Shown one piece after another: positions 18,648-27,945 of a stretch of DNA of 64,000 nt. A program made the translations under genes and the position numbers. The notes under the pieces were generated by a model, which made no database searches, was not told the origin of the DNA, and was given only the letters and a program-made list of their open reading frames with translations. Origin of the DNA: Pseudomonas gingeri. GTDB taxonomy: Bacteria > Pseudomonadota > Gammaproteobacteria > Pseudomonadales > Pseudomonadaceae. Numbering within the stretch: position 1 is the first letter of the stretch; the number at the start of each line of letters is the position of its first letter. Where the stretch lies: contig NZ_JACAOR010000005.1 of the NCBI RefSeq assembly GCF_013386115.1, positions 474,543 to 538,542 on the forward strand. Reading direction: 5' to 3'.

Positions 18648-21600
18648 CCCTGGCGGTGTGTGCCGCCCTGGCATCCGGCGCCAGCTTCGCCGCCGACAGC
18701 GCTGCCCCGCAGTCGCTGCTGATTCAGCAGGGTTACTACTGGCAGGCCAAGGAAAAGCCGGACCGCGCGGCGGAAGCCTGGACGCGGCTGTTGAACCTGC
18801 AGCCCGAGCAACCCGACGCCTTGTATGGCCTGGGCCTGATCGACCTGCAACAACAGCGCCTGGCCGGCGCGCAGAATTACCTGGCCCGGTTGCAGGCGAT
18901 CAAGCCGTTGCCGCGCCTGGCGTTGCAGCTCGAGCAGGACATTGCCCTGAGCCCGCCGGACAAACAGCAACTACTGGAGAAAGCCCGCGAACTGAGCGAT
19001 GCCGGCGAGCGCGACAAGGCCGTCGAGGCCTATCGGCAGTTACTGGGCGGTCATCAGCCGCAAGGCCTGATTGCCCGCGAGTACTACAACACCCTGGGCT
19101 TCGCCACGGGGGGCTGGCCCGAGGCGCGGACCGGGCTGGAACGGTTGCGCCGGGAACGTCCGGATGACGCGATCCTCGACCTGTGGCTGGCATTGCATCT
19201 GGCGCGCAATCCCGACAGCCGCGCGGAAGGTATCCGTGCCCTGGCGCGGCTGTCGCATAACCCGGATATCGGTGGCAACGCCGACGAAACCTGGCGCTTC
19301 GCCCTGGTCTGGCTCGGTCCGCCGTCGCGGGACCAGGTGTCATTGTTCGAGCAGTATCTGCAGGCGCATCCGAACGACACGGAAATCCGCGCGTTGATGG
19401 ACAAGGGCATCGCCCAGGGCCGCGGCGCCGCCGGCTGGCAGCGCGATCCCCATGTCGCCCGTGGCCTCAAGGCCCTCGAGGCCGGTGACCTGGCCACTGC
19501 CGAGCAGCAATTGCAGGCGCGCCTCAACGACAAGCCCGGCGACTACGACGCCCTCGGTGGCATGGGCATCCTGCGCCAGCAGCAGAAACGCCTGGGCGAA
19601 GCCGAGAACTATCTGCTGCAGGCGACCCGCACCGCCGGCGGCGGGCAATGGAAAGAGGCCCTCGAGGATGTGCGCTACTGGATCCTCCTCGACAAGGCCG
19701 CCGAGGCCCAGCGCAGCGGACGGCAAGCCCAGGCGCGGGAATTGATCGAACAGGCCATTGCCAAGAACCCGGTGGAGCCGGCCGGCCCGACCGCGCTGGC
19801 CGGGTTGCAGGCCCAGGCCGGGCAACTGGACGCCGCCGAAGCCGGTTATCGCCAGGTACTGGCACGCACCGCGAACTACCCGGATGCCTTGAGCGGACTG
19901 ATCGCCGTGCTGTCGCGGGCGGGCAAGTCCGATGAAGCGTTGCAACTGATCGACGGCCTGCCACCGGCGCAACAGGCGCGCCTGGCGCCCAGCGTGCATA
20001 TCCGCGCGCTGCGGGCCACCCAGGTGGCCAAGCTGGCCGAGCGCCGTGGCGATCTGGCTGCCGCGCAGAAAGCCTACAAGGAAGCCCTGGCCGACGACCC
20101 GAAGAATCCCTGGACACGTTTCGCCCTGGCCCGGGTCTACCTGCGCAACGGCCAGACCCAGGTCGCCCGCGACCTGATCGACGAACTGCTCAAGCAGCAA
20201 CCCGACCAGCCGGACGCGCTGTACACCAGCACCCTGCTGTCTGCCGAACTGGGCGAGTGGAGCAAGGCCCAACGCACCCTGGCGCGGATTCCGGCGGCCA
20301 GGCGCAGTGCCGACATGAACGAGATGGAGCTGGATATCCGCCTGCATATCCAGACCGAACTGGCGGTGGACGTCGCCCGTCGCGGCCAGCGCCAGGAAGC
20401 CTGGGCGCTGCTGTCGCGTTGCGAGCCGCTGGCCCAGGGCAAGCCCGAGCGGCTGGCGGTGCTGGCCAGTGCCTACGCCGAAGCCGGCAATCCGGACCAG
20501 GCGGTGAGCCTGATGCGTGGTTTGCTGGATAAGTCCGCATCGACGCCGGACCTGCAATTGCTCTATGCGGGCGTGTTGCTCAAGGCCGACCAGGACGCCG
20601 AAGCCAGCGACATCCTGCGCCAGTTGCAAGGCAAGCCGATGAGCGAAACCGCGAGCAAGCGCTATGAGGACCTGGTGTTTCTCTACCGGGTCAAACAGGC
20701 TGACGAACTGCGCGAAAAGAATGACCTGGTGGCTGCCTACGACATGTTGTCGCCGGCCCTCCAGCAACGTCCGAACGACAGCCTGGCGGTGTCTTCGCTG
20801 GCGCGCATGTATGCGGCCAGCGGCAATCTCGCCAAGGCCCGGCAACTCTATGAGCCGCTGATCAAGGCCGATCCGGGCAACGCCAGGCTGCAACTGGGCC
20901 TGGCCGATATCGCCCTGCAAGGCCGGGACTATGCCCTGGCCGAAAGCGCGGTGAAAAAAGCCCTCGAACTGGAACCGGGCGTGCCGCAGACGCTGACTGC
21001 GTCCGCGCGGATCTATCGCGGCATGGGTCGTACCGGCGAGGCCAGCCAGTTGCTGCGCAAGGCCATCGAGATCGAGAACAGTCAGCGCAGCGACACCTAC
21101 GTGGTGACTTCCGCCGGCTCGGCCGTCTCGGCCAACCCCTTTGTCGGGCTGGCCGGGCAGCGGCGCCAGACCACCGCGCTGGCCCAGGCGTCACTGATTC
21201 CGCCGCCGGTGGATGGCCCGGCGACGGGGCTTGGCGCGGGGGATCCGGAGCCGGTGCCGGCACCGGTCGGGCGCAAGGCCCAGGTCGTTGCCGCGACCAA
21301 TGGCGGCGTCAATCCGTTCGACCAGAGCTATGCCCGCGACACGGCTGCGCAGGCGGGACGCAGCCCGGCGCAACTGGCCCTGGACGATATCCTCCAGGAC
21401 CGCACCGGCTATGTGGTCCAGGGCCTCAGCGTGCGCAGCAACAACAGTGAGAAAGGCCTGGGCAAGCTGACGGATATCGAGACGCCGTTTGAACTCAGTA
21501 TCCCCGTGGGTACGGAAATGGCGAGCATCGCCCTGCAGGTTACTCCGGTCTGGCTGTCCTCGGGCAGTCCGGGCAATTTCGCCCAGGCCCGTTTCGGCAC

Positions 21601-22519
21601 CAGCGGCCTGGATCCGGTGGGGTCGCAGAAAGACAGCGGCGTGGGGTTCGCCTTGGCCTATCGCGACAAGGAGCAGGGCCTCAAGGCCGATATCGGGGTC
21701 AGCCCGGTGGGCTTTACCTACAGCACGCCGATTGGCGGGGTCAGCCTCAACCGGCCATTCGCGGCCAACTCCAATTTCAGCTACGGCGTCAGCGCCTCAC
21801 GGCGGGCGGTGACCGACAGCCTGACCTCGTTCGCCGGCTCCCGCGACCCGCGTACCGGCGAGAAGTGGGGGGGCGTCACCGCCAACGGCGTACGTGGCGA
21901 ACTGGGTTACGACAACCAGAAGTTCGGCGCCTACGGCTACGGTTCGGCACACCGGCTGGTGGGCCACAACGTCGACGACAATGACCGCTTCGAGCTGGGC
22001 AGCGGCGTCTACTGGTACCTGCGCAATACCCCCGGCAGCATCCTGACCCTCGGCCTCAGCGGTTCGGCCCTGAGCTACTCGGATAACCAGGACTTCTACA
22101 CCTACGGCCACGGCGGTTACTTCAGCCCGCAGACCTTCTTCGCCCTCGGCGTGCCGGTCAGTTGGTCGCAACGTACCGAGCGATTCACCTACCGGATCAA
22201 GAGTTCGGTGGGCGTCCAGCATATCGGCCAGGACAGCGCCGCGATCTTCCCCGGTCACAGCGAGCTGCAGCCGAACGCCACGGCAGTCGGCCTGACGCGT
22301 TATGACGGCGAAAACAAGACAGGAATCGGCTACAGCTTCAACGCCGCCGGTGAATACAAGTTCGGTTCGAACTTCTTCCTCGGGGGCTCGCTGGGCGTGG
22401 ACAACGCCAGCGACTACCGCCAGGTCGCCGGTGGCCTGTACCTGCGTTACACCTTCGAGGACATGACCGGCCCGATGGACTTGCCGGTCAGCCCCTTCGG
22501 TTCCCCCTATTCGAATTGA
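18629..22519 (+). CDS. wssE: Outer-membrane cellulose export protein WssE (BcsC)
   Basis: 1296 residues. The start at 18629 begins a good signal peptide (QQTLALAVCAALASGASFAA), whereas the open frame continues upstream only as antiframe of wssD. Residues about 25-850 form tandem TPR repeats (ALYGLGLIDLQQQRLAGAQNYL and many similar units) that occupy the periplasm. A linker follows at about 900-960, and the last 340 residues form the 16-strand beta-barrel (BCSC_C) ending in LYLRYTFED. It is the pore through which the glucan leaves the cell. Size and order match BcsC of other pseudomonads. Confidence 0.95.
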   Translation: MRQQTLALAVCAALASGASFAADSAAPQSLLIQQGYYWQAKEKPDRAAEAWTRLLNLQPEQPDALYGLGLIDLQQQRLAGAQNYLARLQAIKPLPRLALQLEQDIALSPPDKQQLLEKARELSDAGERDKAVEAYRQLLGGHQPQGLIAREYYNTLGFATGGWPEARTGLERLRRERPDDAILDLWLALHLARNPDSRAEGIRALARLSHNPDIGGNADETWRFALVWLGPPSRDQVSLFEQYLQAHPNDTEIRALMDKGIAQGRGAAGWQRDPHVARGLKALEAGDLATAEQQLQARLNDKPGDYDALGGMGILRQQQKRLGEAENYLLQATRTAGGGQWKEALEDVRYWILLDKAAEAQRSGRQAQARELIEQAIAKNPVEPAGPTALAGLQAQAGQLDAAEAGYRQVLARTANYPDALSGLIAVLSRAGKSDEALQLIDGLPPAQQARLAPSVHIRALRATQVAKLAERRGDLAAAQKAYKEALADDPKNPWTRFALARVYLRNGQTQVARDLIDELLKQQPDQPDALYTSTLLSAELGEWSKAQRTLARIPAARRSADMNEMELDIRLHIQTELAVDVARRGQRQEAWALLSRCEPLAQGKPERLAVLASAYAEAGNPDQAVSLMRGLLDKSASTPDLQLLYAGVLLKADQDAEASDILRQLQGKPMSETASKRYEDLVFLYRVKQADELREKNDLVAAYDMLSPALQQRPNDSLAVSSLARMYAASGNLAKARQLYEPLIKADPGNARLQLGLADIALQGRDYALAESAVKKALELEPGVPQTLTASARIYRGMGRTGEASQLLRKAIEIENSQRSDTYVVTSAGSAVSANPFVGLAGQRRQTTALAQASLIPPPVDGPATGLGAGDPEPVPAPVGRKAQVVAATNGGVNPFDQSYARDTAAQAGRSPAQLALDDILQDRTGYVVQGLSVRSNNSEKGLGKLTDIETPFELSIPVGTEMASIALQVTPVWLSSGSPGNFAQARFGTSGLDPVGSQKDSGVGFALAYRDKEQGLKADIGVSPVGFTYSTPIGGVSLNRPFAANSNFSYGVSASRRAVTDSLTSFAGSRDPRTGEKWGGVTANGVRGELGYDNQKFGAYGYGSAHRLVGHNVDDNDRFELGSGVYWYLRNTPGSILTLGLSGSALSYSDNQDFYTYGHGGYFSPQTFFALGVPVSWSQRTERFTYRIKSSVGVQHIGQDSAAIFPGHSELQPNATAVGLTRYDGENKTGIGYSFNAAGEYKFGSNFFLGGSLGVDNASDYRQVAGGLYLRYTFEDMTGPMDLPVSPFGSPYSN

Positions 22520-22537
22520 TTCAACGAGGAATGGTTC

Positions 22538-23224
22538 ATGGCTTCTTCTGTGCTCGCTGGTTTGACGTTGCTCGTGATTGGCGAAAGCCACATGAGTTTT
22601 CCCGACTCACTGATGAACCCGCTGTATGACAACCTCACCCAGCAGGGCGCGCAGGTCCATGCGATCGGTGCCTGCGGGGCCAACCCGGCGGACTGGGTCA
22701 CGCCGAAACTGAAGCTCGACTGCGGCGCCACCCGCGATCCCGGCGAGAAGATCAAGGTGATGAGCCGCGGCACCCTGGACACCCAGCCGATCAAGGAGGT
22801 GATCGCCAAGGACAAGCCGGACCTGGTGGTGCTGATCATGGGGGACACCATGGCTTCCTATAAGACCACGCCGTTTCCCAAGGTCTGGGCCTACCAGAGC
22901 GTCACCGCGCTGACCCGGCAGATCGCCGACAGCGGCGCCAAGTGCGTGTGGGTCGGGCCGGCCTGGGGCAAGGCGAATGGCAGCAATACCAATGAAAACA
23001 CCTACGGCAAGAACCAGGTGCGTACCCAACTGGTGGCGGGCACCCTGGCGAACATGGTCGCGCCCTGCACCTATATCGACTCCACGAAGTTCTCCAAGCC
23101 AGGCGAGTGGATCACCTCCGACGGGCAGCACTTCACCATCGCCGGGTACAAGTCCTGGGCGGCGGCCATCGGCAAATCCATCAGTGAACTGCCCGCGAGC
23201 GCGGTCAAGGGAGCGAAACAGTGA
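22538..23224 (+). CDS. wssF: Cellulose acetylation protein WssF (SGNH hydrolase-like)
   Basis: 228 residues. It has an SGNH-type frame: LLVIGESHMSF supplies the nucleophile serine in a GES variant of the GDS motif, and DGQHFTIAGY supplies the Asp-x-x-His pair. A hydrophobic start (SSVLAGLTLLVIG) is short for a signal peptide, so export is uncertain. In SBW25, WssF is implicated with WssGHI in acetylating cellulose, possibly by presenting acetyl groups. It follows wssE after 18 bases and overlaps wssG by GTGA. Confidence 0.88.
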   Translation: MASSVLAGLTLLVIGESHMSFPDSLMNPLYDNLTQQGAQVHAIGACGANPADWVTPKLKLDCGATRDPGEKIKVMSRGTLDTQPIKEVIAKDKPDLVVLIMGDTMASYKTTPFPKVWAYQSVTALTRQIADSGAKCVWVGPAWGKANGSNTNENTYGKNQVRTQLVAGTLANMVAPCTYIDSTKFSKPGEWITSDGQHFTIAGYKSWAAAIGKSISELPASAVKGAKQ

Positions 23225-23898
23225 AACGGACCTTCAGCCTCGTTGGCGGCCTGCTCGGCGTCGCCTTGGGCGGCACCGCGTTCAGTGCGCAGATTGCCCT
23301 GTACCCCACCGGCCCGTCCCAGGACTCGGCCTACCTGCGCTTCGTCAATGTCTCCGGCAGTGCCCTGGAACTGACCCCGGAAGGAGCGAAGACCAGCCTC
23401 AAGCTGGAAGGCGACAAGGCCGTCAGCGGTTTTATCCCGGTGCCCGGTGGCCGCCCGGTCAAGGGCACGCTCCAGCGTGACGGGCAGAGCGTGCCGGTGC
23501 AGGTGACGGTCGCGGCGGGGGACTTCACCACGGTATTTGCCCTGGACGACGGCCACCAGGGCATCCGGCAACTGGTGGTCAACGAAGCCTTCGATATCCC
23601 CAACCAGCTCAAGGCCTCGCTGGCCTTGTTCAACGCCGACGCCGCTTGCGCCGATGCGCGGATCAACCTCGCCGGGCGCGACGTCGACCTGTTCCAGAAG
23701 GCGCCGGCGGGCAACCCGCGCCGCCAGGAACTCAATCCACGTGCTTCGCTGGCGGTCCAACTGCTCTGCGCCGACAAGCCGGTGGGTGCGCCGGTCGAGC
23801 TGGGGGCGCTGGAGCCGAACAAGCGCTACAGCTTGCTGGTATTGCCTTCGCCGACGGGGCCACGCCTTGTCACTGCCACGGATAGCGTGTCCAACTGA
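23221..23898 (+). CDS. wssG: Cellulose acetylation protein WssG (AlgF-like)
   Basis: 225 residues, starting at GTG 23221, which overlaps the wssF stop. It has a signal peptide (FSLVGGLLGVALGGTAFSAQ) and two beta-rich modules resembling AlgF, the periplasmic protein required for alginate O-acetylation: IALYPTGPSQDSAYLRFVNVSG near the N-terminus and AQLLCADKP-like strands later. The WssG-H-I trio corresponds to AlgF-AlgI-AlgJ in order and domain type. It has no visible catalytic motif and probably acts as an adaptor. Confidence 0.88.
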   Translation: MKRTFSLVGGLLGVALGGTAFSAQIALYPTGPSQDSAYLRFVNVSGSALELTPEGAKTSLKLEGDKAVSGFIPVPGGRPVKGTLQRDGQSVPVQVTVAAGDFTTVFALDDGHQGIRQLVVNEAFDIPNQLKASLALFNADAACADARINLAGRDVDLFQKAPAGNPRRQELNPRASLAVQLLCADKPVGAPVELGALEPNKRYSLLVLPSPTGPRLVTATDSVSN

Positions 23899-23917
23899 AT
23901 CGGAAGCACCCGTCGCC

Positions 23918-25333
23918 ATGGTTTTCGCCTCGCTCGAGTTTCTGACGCTGTTCCTGCCTGCGTTCCTGCTGGTCTATGCCCTGGCAAGACCGGGCTGGCG
24001 CAATGTGACCCTGTTGATCGGCAGTTGGTTGTTCTACGGCTGGTTGAGCCCGTTGTTCCTGTTCCTGCATATGGTCCTGACCGTGCTGGCGTGGGTCGGC
24101 GGCCTGCTGGTGGATCGTTCCCGGGAAGACGGGCGCGGGCGGGTGCGGCTGCTGATTGCGCTGATCGTGATCAACACCGCGGTGCTCTGCTGGTACAAGT
24201 ACGCGAATATCCTCGCCGCTACCTGGAACGACCTGATCACCTGCTACGGTGCCATGCCCATGGCCTGGCAGCGGGTGGCACTGCCGGCGGGGCTGTCGTT
24301 CATTGTCCTGCAGGCGATTTCCTATCTGGTCGACGTGCACCGGCATGTGGTGCCGGTGGAGCGCAGCTTCGTCAATTACGCGACCTACATTTCCATGTTC
24401 GGCCACTCGATTGCCGGGCCGATCATCCGTTATGACTGGGTCCGGAGAGAGCTCAACCAGCGTTATTTCAACTGGGTGAACTTCTCCCTCGGTGCGCGCC
24501 GCTTCATGATCGGCATGTGCATGAAGGTGCTGGTGGCGGACACCCTGTCGCCGCTGGTGGACGTGGCCTTCCACCTGGACCAGCCATCCTTCGTCGATGC
24601 CTGGATCGGCTGCCTGGCGTACTCGTTGCAACTGTTCTTCGATTTCGCCGGCTACAGCGCCATGGCCATCGGCCTGGGGTTGATGCTGGGCTTTCACTTT
24701 CCGGAGAACTTCAACCGGCCGTACCTGGCCTACAGCATCCAGGACTTCTGGCGGCGCTGGCACCTGTCGTTGTCCAGCTGGCTGCGCGACTACCTGTACA
24801 TCGCCCTCGGTGGCAATCGCAAGGGCACCTGGAAAACCTATCGCAACCTGTTCCTGACCATGGCCATCGCCGGCCTGTGGCATGGCGGCGACAGTTGGAA
24901 CTACCTGTTGTGGGGCTCGGCCCACGGCGTGGCCCTGTGCGTCGATCGCGCCTGGTCGCGCTCCAGCCTGCCGGGCCTGCCGCTGTGGGCTTCGCATACC
25001 GCGACGCTGTTGTTCGTGTGCCTGGCCTGGACGCTGTTCCGCTCCCCGGATTTCGCCACGGCCCTGAGCATGTATGGCGGGCAGTTCGGCCAGCATGGCT
25101 TCGCCCTCGGCGATGCGCTGGCGGTGACCCTGCGCCCGGTGCACGGCCTGGCGGCCCTGCTGGGGCTGGTGTGCATCCTCGCGCCGCTGTTGCAGGCGCG
25201 ATGTGAAAGACGATTCGCCGACAGTGCGTGGTTCGTGCTGGCAGCGGCCCTCTGGCCCGTGCTCGGGTTCATCCTGTCGTTCGCTCTGATCGCCAGTCGT
25301 GAAGCCGTGCCCTTTCTGTACTTTCAATTCTGA
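23918..25333 (+). CDS. wssH: Membrane O-acyltransferase WssH (AlgI-like, MBOAT)
   Basis: 471 residues from ATG 23918. A longer open frame upstream overlaps wssG and lacks a ribosome site. It has about 10-12 membrane segments, with MBOAT landmarks IQDFWRRWHLSLSSWLRDYLYI and the invariant histidine in IAGLWHGGDSWNYLLWG. AlgI-type proteins pass acetyl groups from a cytoplasmic donor across the inner membrane. Here the receiver is expected to be cellulose through WssI and WssF. The stop codon overlaps the wssI ATG by one base. Confidence 0.95.
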   Translation: MVFASLEFLTLFLPAFLLVYALARPGWRNVTLLIGSWLFYGWLSPLFLFLHMVLTVLAWVGGLLVDRSREDGRGRVRLLIALIVINTAVLCWYKYANILAATWNDLITCYGAMPMAWQRVALPAGLSFIVLQAISYLVDVHRHVVPVERSFVNYATYISMFGHSIAGPIIRYDWVRRELNQRYFNWVNFSLGARRFMIGMCMKVLVADTLSPLVDVAFHLDQPSFVDAWIGCLAYSLQLFFDFAGYSAMAIGLGLMLGFHFPENFNRPYLAYSIQDFWRRWHLSLSSWLRDYLYIALGGNRKGTWKTYRNLFLTMAIAGLWHGGDSWNYLLWGSAHGVALCVDRAWSRSSLPGLPLWASHTATLLFVCLAWTLFRSPDFATALSMYGGQFGQHGFALGDALAVTLRPVHGLAALLGLVCILAPLLQARCERRFADSAWFVLAAALWPVLGFILSFALIASREAVPFLYFQF

Positions 25334-26481
25334 TGACCAAGCCAACGCAATCCCCGTCGACCGCGCCCACGCCACCCACCGAACTGGCGTTGCGCGCCAG
25401 CCCGCTGGCCGGGGTGATCTTCACGCTGTTCCTGTCCCTGGGCTTCCTGTCCTGTGTCTGGCTGATGCTCAAGGGCTCGATCGAGTTCGTGCCCAAGGTG
25501 GTCACCCGGGACATGTTGCTGCATGGCGATATCACCCATCGTTTCGCCAAGACCCTGTCCGACGCGCCTGCGCCGAAACAGGCCGCCGACCTGGAGCGTG
25601 GCGCCAGCTGGCTGGTGTTCGGCGACCTCGGGCCACGGGTACGCGAGGGCTGTCCCGGCTGGTTGTTCCTCACCGATGAACTGCGGGTGAACCACAACGC
25701 CGCGCTCAATGCCCGGGCCAAGGCCGGGGCGGTGATCGAGTTGCAGCAAGGGCTGGCCAGGCGCGGTATCCAACTGATGGTGGCGGTGGTGCCGGACAAG
25801 ACTCGGATCGTCGCGTCGCAACGGTGCACGCTGGCCCGCCCGGCGCTGCTGGCGCCACGCATCGGCGAATGGTTGACCCTGTTGCAGGGCGCTGGCGTGC
25901 CAGTCCTGGACCTGACACCGACGTTGCAGGCGGTGGGGGTGGGGGCCTATCTGCGCACCGATACGCACTGGAGCGAAGCCGGTGCCAAGGCGGCGGCGGG
26001 GCAGGTTGCCCGGGCGGTCGCAGGGCTGAAGTTCACTGCGACGCCACACAAGCGCTTCGATCTGGTGACGCAGGCGAGCGCGGTGCGCCCGGGTGATCTG
26101 GTGCGCCTGGCGGGGATCGATTGGTTACCGCCGATGTTGCAGCCTCGAACCGAAAACGTGGCCGCGACCCAGGTGAAGGAGCAGGCAGAAGAGGCCGCCG
26201 GTGCTGACAACCTGGACGATCTGTTTGGCGACGACAACCTGCCCAACACAGCGCTGATCGGCACCTCGTTTTCGCGCAACTCGAATTTCCTCGGTTTCCT
26301 CGAGGCCGCGCTGGGCGCCCCTGTGGGTAACTTCGCCAAGGATGGCGGCGAATTTTCCGGAGCGGCCAAGGCCTACTTCGACAGCCCGGCGTTCAGGCAG
26401 ACGCCACCCAAACTGGTGGTCTGGGAGATTCCCGAGCGGGATTTGCAGACGCCGTATGGTAACGATATACGGCTACCCTGA
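25333..26481 (+). CDS. wssI: Cellulose O-acetylation protein WssI (AlgJ-like)
   Basis: 382 residues with an N-terminal membrane anchor or signal (LAGVIFTLFLSLGFLSCVWL) and an AlgJ/AlgX SGNH-like domain. GWLFLTDELR, VPDKTRIV, LRTDTHWSEAGA (Asp-x-His) and IGTSFSRNSNF (serine motif) are the visible catalytic parts. AlgJ-like proteins act in the periplasm to transfer acetyl groups to the polymer. Translation is coupled to wssH. It is the last recognisable wss gene here: a wssJ homologue does not follow. Confidence 0.93.
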   Translation: MTKPTQSPSTAPTPPTELALRASPLAGVIFTLFLSLGFLSCVWLMLKGSIEFVPKVVTRDMLLHGDITHRFAKTLSDAPAPKQAADLERGASWLVFGDLGPRVREGCPGWLFLTDELRVNHNAALNARAKAGAVIELQQGLARRGIQLMVAVVPDKTRIVASQRCTLARPALLAPRIGEWLTLLQGAGVPVLDLTPTLQAVGVGAYLRTDTHWSEAGAKAAAGQVARAVAGLKFTATPHKRFDLVTQASAVRPGDLVRLAGIDWLPPMLQPRTENVAATQVKEQAEEAAGADNLDDLFGDDNLPNTALIGTSFSRNSNFLGFLEAALGAPVGNFAKDGGEFSGAAKAYFDSPAFRQTPPKLVVWEIPERDLQTPYGNDIRLP

Positions 26482-26583
26482 GGGTTGATGGAGCGTTCCT
26501 TGCGCGTTGCGCGGGAACGACCGGCCAGCCGCGTGGTGCACGCCCGGGGTGCGGGCCGTCCTACCTTTCCCGACGAGACATCT

Positions 26584-27822
26584 ATGCCGATCCACCTGAA
26601 GTTTCAACCGGCACGCTCAAGCGTCGCCATGGCGGGCCTGATCGGCCTGTTGCTCAGTCCGCTGGCCCAGGCGGACTTTTCCATTGCGGGCTTCGAGCTG
26701 GTGCACAGCGTGCCGCTGGCGACGGATCTCGCGACCCCGGACCTGCGCCAGCCCGGCGAGGTCTGGATCGAACTGTTCGACGGTGCGCAAAGCCGTATCG
26801 ATATCGGCCAGTTCTATACTGCCGATCATCCCGGCTCGGTGATGGACAAGGTGCTCGAAAGCCTCGAGGCCGCCGGCCAGCGTGGGGTCAAGATCCGTTT
26901 CCTGCTGGAGGAAAAGGGCCTGGCGCTTTCCGATGAGGCGACCCTGGAGCGGCTGCGCAGGATTCCCAACCTGACGTTCCGTGTCCTGCCCTACGCACGC
27001 GTGGGGGGCGGCATCATCCACGCCAAGTATCTGGTGGTGGACGGTCGCCTGGCCTTTATCGGCAGCCAGAATTTCGACTGGCGCTCGCTCGAACATATCC
27101 ATGAGACCGGCCTGCGCATCAGCGACGAGACCATGGTCGGCCAGGTGCAGGCGATCTTCGATCAGGACTGGAAAGCCCAGGCCGCGCTGGCCGACAACAA
27201 GGCGGTGCCGTTGCCCAGGGCCGGCAAGGAGCCGGCACGCACCGGCAACTACCTGGTCGCCAGCCCGCAACGCTACAACCCGCCCGGCGTCGGCGATTCG
27301 CAGCAGGAATTGCCGCGCTTGCTGGCCGAGGCGAAACGCGAGGTGCGGGTGCAATTGCTCGATTATGCACCGTTGTCATCCGCTCCGGACAACACCCGTG
27401 CGTACTACGCGGTGATCGACAATGCCCTGCGAGCCGCCGCGGCGCGTGGCGTGTCGATCAAGCTGATGGTCTCCGACTGGAACACCGGCATGCCGGAAGT
27501 CGCCTATCTGAAAAGCCTGGCGGTGCTGCCCAATGTGCAGGTCAAGATCGTCACCTTGCCCCAGGATCCGCAGGGCTTTATTCCCTATGCGCGAGTTATC
27601 CACAGCAAGACGATGGAAATCGACGGGCAGGTGGCCTGGGTCGGCACCAGCAACTGGCTGGGCGGCTACCTCGACAACTCGCGCAATCTGGAAGTGGTGA
27701 TGCGCGACAGTGCCATGGCCGAGCGGATCGAAGCGTTGCATGAGCAACTGTGGGATGGCCCCTATGCGTGGCCGGTGGATATCGTCCGCGACTACCCGCA
27801 ACCCCATCCGGGCAAACCCTGA
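26584..27822 (+). CDS. Exported phospholipase D-like protein
   Basis: 412 residues from ATG 26584, where a signal peptide begins (about residues 1-27, SVAMAGLIGLLLSPLAQA). The in-frame start at 26485 is poorer. Two HKD motifs are complete: HAKYLVVDGRLAFIGSQN in the first half and HSKTMEIDGQVAWVGTSN in the second, so a phosphodiesterase or phosphatidyltransferase active site should form. The enzyme probably works in the periplasm or outside the cell. It lies 100 bases after wssI in the same direction and may be read through from the wss operon, but it is not part of the known wss set. Confidence 0.88.
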   Translation: MPIHLKFQPARSSVAMAGLIGLLLSPLAQADFSIAGFELVHSVPLATDLATPDLRQPGEVWIELFDGAQSRIDIGQFYTADHPGSVMDKVLESLEAAGQRGVKIRFLLEEKGLALSDEATLERLRRIPNLTFRVLPYARVGGGIIHAKYLVVDGRLAFIGSQNFDWRSLEHIHETGLRISDETMVGQVQAIFDQDWKAQAALADNKAVPLPRAGKEPARTGNYLVASPQRYNPPGVGDSQQELPRLLAEAKREVRVQLLDYAPLSSAPDNTRAYYAVIDNALRAAAARGVSIKLMVSDWNTGMPEVAYLKSLAVLPNVQVKIVTLPQDPQGFIPYARVIHSKTMEIDGQVAWVGTSNWLGGYLDNSRNLEVVMRDSAMAERIEALHEQLWDGPYAWPVDIVRDYPQPHPGKP

Positions 27823-27840
27823 TAATACGGGACCGACGGC

Positions 27841-27939
27841 GATCGTTCCCACGCTCCGGCGTGGGAATGCCTGACCGGACGCTCCGCGTCCAGTGCCGGC
27901 GAGGTGACGCGCAGCGTTTTGCTGCGCGTGGGAACGATC
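27841..27939. repeat. Interspersed palindromic repeat of Pseudomonas type
   Basis: A 99-base element is bounded by exact 14-base inverted arms, GATCGTTCCCACGC and GCGTGGGAACGATC. Inside are smaller hairpins (CCACGC-TCCG-GCGTGG, GACGCTCCGCGTC, and ACGCGCAGC paired with GCTGCGCGT). Repeats of this kind are common between Pseudomonas genes. It separates the phospholipase-like gene from the convergent permease gene. Confidence 0.8.
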
Positions 27940-27945
27940 AGGCGG

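Noticed and set aside
19340..20920. 526-codon open frame antisense to wssE
   Set aside because: The TPR sequence on the plus strand is clearly coding; the antisense product is low-complexity.
27841..27939. Insertion sequence remnant
   Set aside because: There is no coding trace or target duplication. It fits the dispersed palindromic repeats usual between Pseudomonas genes.
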